Positions 59,801 through 64,000 of a stretch of 64,000 nucleotides of DNA are shown here, one piece after another (position 1 is the stretch's first letter; each line of letters starts with the position of its first letter). The notes beneath the pieces are model-generated. The model made no database searches, was not told the DNA's origin, and saw nothing but the letters and a program-made list of their open reading frames with translations. Location of the stretch: contig JABLTG010000044.1 in assembly GCA_016618085.1 (NCBI GenBank), positions 49,559-113,558 of the forward strand. The letters are read 5' to 3'. Position numbers and translations under genes: made by a program. The stretch comes from Neovahlkampfia damariscottae. Its lineage: Eukaryota; Heterolobosea; Selenaionea; Neovahlkampfiida; Neovahlkampfiidae.

Positions 59801-61031
59801 TTTGTTGAATAGTTTCTTGAATTTTAGAAACTTCTTGGGTTAATTTGAGTTTTTCATCATTAAATTGATTCAGTTTCATTTCTAAATTAAATTTCTCTTC
59901 TTTTAACTTTTCACTATTTTGTTCTAAAATTAAATTTTGATTCTTCAAATCATTCAATGTTGACTTTGTTTTTTCAAGATCTTTTTCAGTCTCTGTATTC
60001 TTTTCAAATGCTTCAACATTTTTCGAAGTCAATTTTTGAATTTGATTCATCAACTCTTTGTTTTGTTTATTTAGTCTTGAAATTTCTTCATCCATTGTAG
60101 AAACTGTTTCTGATGATGCTTCATAATTTGAGTTCTTTTTATTTGATTCTTTCAATAAATTTTCAAGTTTTTCATTCGAATTTTCCATTTTTCCAATTTT
60201 TTCTTGCAGTTCTTCTGTCAACAAATCTGACAAATTTTTTTCATTTTCAAAAATTTTAATTTCTTGGTTTTTTTGTTGTAAGAGTTCTTTATTTGATGAT
60301 ACTTCTGCTTCTAATCTGATTTTTTCTTCTTTTTGTTGATTAAAAGCATTTTCAAAAAAAGTTTTTTCATCAAAAATTTTTTGTGTTAATTTTGTTGAGT
60401 TTTCTGAAGTTTGAATCAAATCTATGATTTTTTCATTTAATTTATTGATCTCTGTCGAAAAATTAGCCTTTTCTGTTGCCAAGTCATTCACTGAAATCAT
60501 GTACAAAGAATTTTCTTGTTTGAGTTCTTCATTCACTTTTGTCAGTGATTCAACCAAAGCAGACATTTTATTTTCTTCATTTTTATGATATTCTATGTCC
60601 TGTTTCAATTGTTGATTTTGGGTATTTACAGCTAAAATTTCCTCTTTTACGTTTTCAACTTGTTGATCAAAATTTTCACTTGAAAAAGTTTTTTTTTGAA
60701 AAGAGTGAATTTCATCCAAATACTTATCAATATTTTCTTTTGATTTTACAACTTCTTCTTTCAAATTATCGTTTTCATTTTTTAATTTTTTAACTTGAAC
60801 ATTCGAAGATGAATTTAATTTTTCAATTTCTAATTCATGAGATTCCTTCAGTTTCTCAAAATCTTCTTTGTTTTTTGATTCCATCAGTTTCATTTTTTCT
60901 TCATATTCTTTAATTTCACTTTCCAGTTTTTTGATTTTTTCTGATTTTTTATTGATTTTTTCGGTTTGTAGTAAACTGTTCTTTTCATCCTCTTCATTTG
61001 GAAGAGATTCTTTGCTACCACAACATCCCAT
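56877..61031 (-). CDS. 1,384-residue coiled-coil protein with acylation N terminus
   Basis: A single exon of 4.15 kb encodes 1,384 residues. It starts MGCCGSKESLPNEEDEK: Gly2 followed by Cys3 and Cys4 is the pattern for N-myristoylation plus palmitoylation, so the N terminus should be membrane-bound. From residue 25 to about 1120 the protein is almost unbroken heptad coiled coil, rich in Gln, Glu, Lys, Asn and Leu. A disordered Ser/Pro region (SSKSAGPSSPTSES) interrupts it before a final coil and a basic tail (NRRSQRFSLKL). No motor or GRIP domain is visible. It resembles golgin-like tethers in form only. The lack of introns over 4 kb is notable, as is the divergent CCAAT at 61053 and 61069 upstream. 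Confidence 0.85.
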   Translation of the reverse strand: MGCCGSKESLPNEEDEKNSLLQTEKINKKSEKIKKLESEIKEYEEKMKLMESKNKEDFEKLKESHELEIEKLNSSSNVQVKKLKNENDNLKEEVVKSKENIDKYLDEIHSFQKKTFSSENFDQQVENVKEEILAVNTQNQQLKQDIEYHKNEENKMSALVESLTKVNEELKQENSLYMISVNDLATEKANFSTEINKLNEKIIDLIQTSENSTKLTQKIFDEKTFFENAFNQQKEEKIRLEAEVSSNKELLQQKNQEIKIFENEKNLSDLLTEELQEKIGKMENSNEKLENLLKESNKKNSNYEASSETVSTMDEEISRLNKQNKELMNQIQKLTSKNVEAFEKNTETEKDLEKTKSTLNDLKNQNLILEQNSEKLKEEKFNLEMKLNQFNDEKLKLTQEVSKIQETIQQTSQEKSNIQITLDEIKVENQKLKESSLKYQQEVIEYKLILKEKESSFETTLSQLISEIQYFEKSMNQMKERSKELEEIMISSNVEKDELEVAFAQLEQELQNAQNQSGSSDTIIHQLTSDKKNLTSKIEELKEEKKIFDENNQRETKQLHESIVKLNNEKKSLEITNENLSVEIVENKSSLDQLKQLKDGLEKSLNDAQVEKNTLEEELNQKSLLEFSLQNQLKSQQEKLNKLMAEKENFDKSFEKEASEESNKVDKLKKEIDEKNQKIETIESNLSLEIQKNEIMIKSKQKEFDNLQIMNQKLELSVNNLNQEKLDLSNKLKEEDDRNDSLEQKLFENEQQLVQSNLEISNQNLKQQQLQKELEELTEKSLQYQENLDQLKNELNRKIKEIESKNLEVVTLSTKLNQNIEDLNQLTENNSKFESNLHKKDVEISEWNQKCTSLQNENKLSSERFLKLEEDFKNQMSKKITEIEQNSSKLQENEELLKNSVEKIKEQQMKIQDLEKDIQESQSSKKYLTTEKQNLTSKISDLSEKIQKLTENLDSLSQENEELKLKSLSFQQEKKSNQDFISQLNDQIDDLTQEKLKNEKILLQFNQQIEELTQQIQLKDLENSKLETEHENDLTEMNEEYVKQVTEYEDRMFLYEKKLEKILYEKEDLFEELYDAKEMIEYQKQQLKEMLNIDYETRSTLTPRGDESSEEISMIKPDELKSEIDISKEEILQSQGKNESNDDEISVESPDETSPRGNEEEPKKQKKLLGKFAWKGFVKKIDKQKVDMLDKRSSGGWKNILKRSSKSAGPSSPTSESNDEDKRKFLRNFNLGKRNSNPSSPGMKEENEIEKKAKEAQIENERKRAETMEFMKDWNEQFSAMKNDYSELSSILQNTTTEKMEIKERLKVTQKKNFAAQVKLKKIQGEIARYDQKVEQVEKKLMFKDEEIRIKTNIIKDKDLKIQDLQKRQTTGGNRRSQRFSLKL

Positions 61032-61473
61032 TGTGGTGAAAAAGAATTAGTTTCCAATGAAAAAATATCCAATCAAAATGTTTCCAAGTTCATTCACCTT
61101 TCGTTGAGTTTTAACAATTTCTTCACATAATTCTCAGCGTATTTTTCTGGAGAGTAAATAAAGAGCAATAAAGTAACAACTAATTTGACAAATACATCTG
61201 GTAACTCTGGTATCTCTAGTCTTGGTGTCTATATCTGAACTTTATCTTCCTGTTCAGGTTAACAAACGACTTAAGTCTTTCTAGCTCCGAATCAAGCCAA
61301 GTAAATTCTTCACTCAACTCGTTTTCATCTCTTGAATTGGTTGAACCTATAAAACTCGCATTATCTTGAATAATTTTATTAATAACCAATGATTAATAAT
61401 TAGATATTTATATATTCTCATGTCTTATTGGTGGAGTTTTTCAAATCCAATCATTTTGATTTGTTGACAGAAA
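61032..61473. other. Intergenic region between divergent genes
   Basis: This 440-nt spacer lies between two divergently transcribed genes. CCAAT/ATTGG boxes sit at both ends (61053..61057 and 61069..61073 on the left, 61427..61431 and 61447..61451 on the right). The middle (about 61100..61380) shows no gene, RNA or repeat I can support. Confidence 0.5.
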
Positions 61474-63099
61474 ATGAAGTGTATTCAGTTCTTTTTACTT
61501 TTGTTTGTGGTTTTTGCTTCAGCCCACAGTTCAAGTGAAACTAAAATTCAATTCACCTCCAAAATCGGAAATGCTTGCTTGTACACCAGAGAATGTTCAA
61601 AAGACCAATACTGCTCAGGAAACCCAGCTGAAAAAATTTACGGAAACTGTGAAAAAAGATATTCAGGTTTCTGTCAAGGTGGTCATCAATGTGATCATTC
61701 AAAATCCATGGGTTGTATTTTAACAAATGGTAAAAAAAAATAGTCCATTAAGTCTCTACCAGTCAATTTTGGAAGATGCCAAAAAATTGATGCTCCACGA
61801 ACAGTTTCTGAAGATAACTCCGAACTCAATATGTTTATTCCACATCTTACTAAAGAAGAATATGATGCCATTCCATATCCAAGTAATCAAGACTTAATGG
61901 ATGTTGAAGGTGCTGGTTCAACTTGTGGAAATGAACATCATGATTTTGGTTATGATTTAATGAATGAAATTAAAAATAGTTCATCAAAAGATATTAAAGC
62001 AAATTGTTGGACAACTGGATCATGTGATGAACCTGCTGTTAGAAACACGTATACTTCTGCTCCAAATGTAATATTAAGAGTTCAATGGATAGTATTCAAA
62101 TGTGGAACTTGGTATCAAAATGCAGCTGCAAAAATTGCTGAAGCTACTTATGACTTAAATCAAAGATTTACAACAGCTGGATTTACTTTCAATTCATATC
62201 TCAGTTTATACCCATGTACTGGATCAACTGGAAATCAAGATTATAATACTATTTCAGATTCAGAAGCTACAAATGCTGTAACTTTAGAAAGAGGTTCAAA
62301 TTGGAGAAATGAAGGTTCTTTGATGGTTGTTGCAGGAACACCAACAGAATCGTTATTAAATGGATTCTTTTATTTTCCATGTAGCAGAGCTCCATGTGGA
62401 AGTGGATTTATGAACACAAGAGTTGTAGCAAAAGGTTATACCGTAATTTTTTATTTTTTATTTTAACAAATTTTGATAGACACTTTCACATGAACTTGGT
62501 CATGGTTTTGGACTTCAACATACATTCCACGGTGTTTCAGAAATATCATCGTGTTCTTCTTGCCGTGAAACTGTTGCTTCTGACGATACAGGTGATTTTT
62601 GTGCTGATACACCTCCTGTTGTCAAAAATTGGGATTGTAAATCACCAATCTCAGCAAATGATCCATGTAATACCCAAAGAACTCAATGGGATCCAAATCC
62701 TTATAAAAACATCATGTCATATGGAAACTGTAGAGATGTCTTTTCTGAGTGCCAAAAACGAAGAGTTAGATGTTGTAAGATCAAAAAAGAATTCAATTTT
62801 TATTAGATTACTCAAAGTCTGGATCATGGTTAAAGAAAGATGCAACTGCTCAAACAAGTTCAGTTCCAACAGTAAGTCATGGTTTTTCATACACCACTTG
62901 TTTCGGTGTCTCTTCAACTTCATCATCTGTTTGTTCAGGGAATGGAAAGTGTGTTTCAAAAGATGTTTGTCAATGTTATGAATTTTGGATTGGAAGCAAA
63001 TGCTCCACTTTTAGTATCTTTGGTGCTGGAAATTCAATCCAAGTGAACATCATTGGTACAATTGTATTTATGCTTTCTATTTTTGCAATTATTTTGTAA
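61474..63099 (+). CDS. Membrane-anchored M43 (pappalysin-like) metallopeptidase
   Basis: Four exons encode about 505 residues. A signal peptide (MKCIQFFLLLFVVFASAHS) precedes a Cys-rich domain (CLYTRECSKDQYCSG, CEKRYSGFCQGGHQCDH). The catalytic domain has the zinc motif HELGHGFGLQHTFHG, then CADTPPV, and the Met-turn NIMSYGNC, which is the M43 family pattern. An EGF-like module (CSGNGKCVSKDVCQC) and a hydrophobic C terminus (IIGTIVFMLSIFAIIL) follow, so the enzyme is probably cell-surface anchored by a TM or GPI signal. Introns are 33 nt near 61731..61773, 37 nt near 62442..62480 and 32 nt near 62774..62805. The zinc motif is at the start of exon 3. It may degrade extracellular or phagosomal protein. 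Confidence 0.88.
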
Positions 63100-63399
63100 A
63101 TATTAATAAATTCTTTTGGACATTGTTAAAAATACTCATAGAAGCAATGGTACTCTAAGAATACTCATATAGTAGTTTAAAAATAGCTGATTAGTTCATC
63201 CAGTCATTTTCTTTTTTTAACAGTTAACGATAGATGAAGTATTCCATTTTTGCACACCATTTTTGTTTGTTTGTGTTCACATACGCGCTTACATTGGAAA
63301 AAAGATATATTTTAAATTCTTAAATAGAATCTTTTTTATATCTTTGTATAATTTTCCAAAACTTGTAAATAGTACATATATTATCAATTATAGTAAACA

Positions 63400-63522
63400 A
63401 GACCAATACTGTACAGGAAATCCAGAAAAAAAATTGTGAAAAAAGATATTCAGGTTTCTGTCAAGGAAGTCATCGATGTGATCATTCAAAATCCATGGGT
63501 TGTATTTTCACAAACGGCCAAT
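63400..63522 (+). pseudogene. Truncated duplicate of the M43 peptidase first exon
   Basis: About 120 nt repeat the end of exon 1 of the peptidase 1.8 kb upstream (61602..61732) at roughly 85-90% identity, including AAAAAAGATATTCAGGTTTC and GATCATTCAAAATCCATGGG. A gap removes the bases around the GNPAEKIYGNC codons and shifts the frame. No signal peptide, donor site or later exons remain. It lies directly between the peptidase and the Fanzor-like gene. Confidence 0.8.
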
Positions 63523-63610
63523 GAATTGATGGTTATCAACATCAACAACAGAAGTGATAAAAAAGTGAAAACTTGAAGAAACAAAAAGTTCAACAAAAGA
63601 AACAGGAAAT

Positions 63611-64000
63611 ATGAAATCAACATATAAACAAGGAAAAGATTCGTATCCTTTTTGGTGGACTAAAGAAAAAGAAGACATGCTACAAGTGAAAAGTATACCT
63701 TCAAGTTCTTCTTCAGTTGACAAGAATATTTGTTGGACAAAAAAGTTGGTAGAACAATCTTCATTAACAGAAGGTGTTTTATTTTCATCAAAAGATGTTC
63801 CAAAAGAAAACAAACAAGTTTCACATAAAACTGGTTTATCAAAAAAACAACTTGATACAGATGAAATTATTCAATCAAGAAAAATTCTTTTAAAACCAAC
63901 AAGTGAACAAAAGAAAAAAATACAAGAATGGATGAGAATTACTCGATTCGTTTACAATTTAACTCATCATTTTGTTGAAGATCTTGGATAGGATGCAAAT
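63611..64000 (+). CDS. Fanzor/TnpB-like protein, N-terminal part
   Basis: The frame from ATG 63611 has a variable 100-residue N terminus (MKSTYKQGKDSYPFWWTKEK) and then SRKILLKPTSEQKKKIQEWM followed by RITRFVYNLTHHFVED. That is the classic start of TnpB and Fanzor proteins (R-K-[IL]-x-L-x-P-T-x-x-Q, then R-x-x-Y-N), which precedes the WED and RuvC regions. Fanzors are eukaryotic RNA-guided DNA nucleases derived from bacterial transposons and occur in protists and giant viruses. The catalytic part lies past the window. A TAG occurs at 63989..63991. It may mean decay, or a GT donor just before it (GTTGAAG near 63972) opens an intron. Activity cannot be judged. Confidence 0.62.

Noticed and set aside
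63508-63813. Minus-strand frame of 101 residues antisense to the Fanzor-like gene
   Set aside because: No motif, and the plus-strand frame has clear family features.
1-64000. Giant-virus or bacterial origin of the window
   Set aside because: Dense spliceosomal introns, nuclear-type tRNAs and typical eukaryotic signalling families argue for a nuclear chromosome. A Fanzor-like gene occurs in protists too.

Overview
The window is nuclear DNA from an AT-rich, gene-dense protist. Nearly every gene is split by tiny GT-AG introns, mostly 28-50 nt and often opening with an A or T run right after the donor. There are two intact nuclear-type tRNAs, and the protein families are eukaryotic (RhoGAP, LIM, kelch kinase, RGS receptor, SCY1-like, ZGRF1, RNF10). 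Repeat families such as DUF4116 and DUF4476, the 7TM-RGS receptor and the very large cyclase recall free-living amoeboflagellates such as Heterolobosea. That lineage call is an inference. Bacterial or giant-virus origin does not fit the dense spliceosomal introns and tRNAs.

Layout, left to right. 0-9 kb: a cut cyclophilin, an RNF10-like RING ligase, a repeat-bearing gap, a Myb protein, a kelch-kinase-SAM protein and a LIM-RhoGAP-EF-hand protein. 9-11.2 kb: a broken EF-1alpha-like/DUF4116 locus. 11.5-24.1 kb: a 2,317-residue highly reducing polyketide synthase (PKS) facing, tail to tail 3 nt away, a kinase-ATPase-GAF-class III adenylyl cyclase. 24.4-36.2 kb: a decayed stretch, two related small secreted Cys proteins, a CCCH protein, C2 proteins, two globins ending in CaaX boxes, tRNA-dihydrouridine synthase 3 and a mitochondrial carrier. 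36.2-47.9 kb: a ZGRF1 helicase, tRNA-Ala, a DeSI-PITH fusion, a large low-complexity protein with a repeated unknown domain, a damaged MYND gene, a Ras-like GTPase, an NMN adenylyltransferase with a 5-nt microexon, and tRNA-Leu. 47.9-61 kb: membrane proteins, a SCY1-like pseudokinase, a DOMON-7TM-RGS receptor, a UBA/F-box/multi-TM protein and a 1,384-residue coiled coil with an acylation-type N terminus. 61-64 kb: a membrane-anchored M43 metallopeptidase, a broken duplicate of its first exon, and the N terminus of a Fanzor/TnpB-like protein cut by the window edge.

Two genome-wide patterns stand out. Almost every start codon has a CCAAT/ATTGG box close upstream, often extended to GACCAATCA or TGATTGGTC, and this often settles which ATG is used. 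Convergent genes end within 0-25 nt of each other, once sharing a TTAA palindrome as both stop codons. The richest biology is signalling: a cAMP-producing enzyme beside a PKS whose linker carries repeated basic-Ser sites, G-protein regulators, and globins with K-Ras-like tails. The strongest mobile-element lead is the Fanzor-like gene at the right edge. Several loci carry single-A frameshifts or stops, which could be real decay or homopolymer errors in the assembly.
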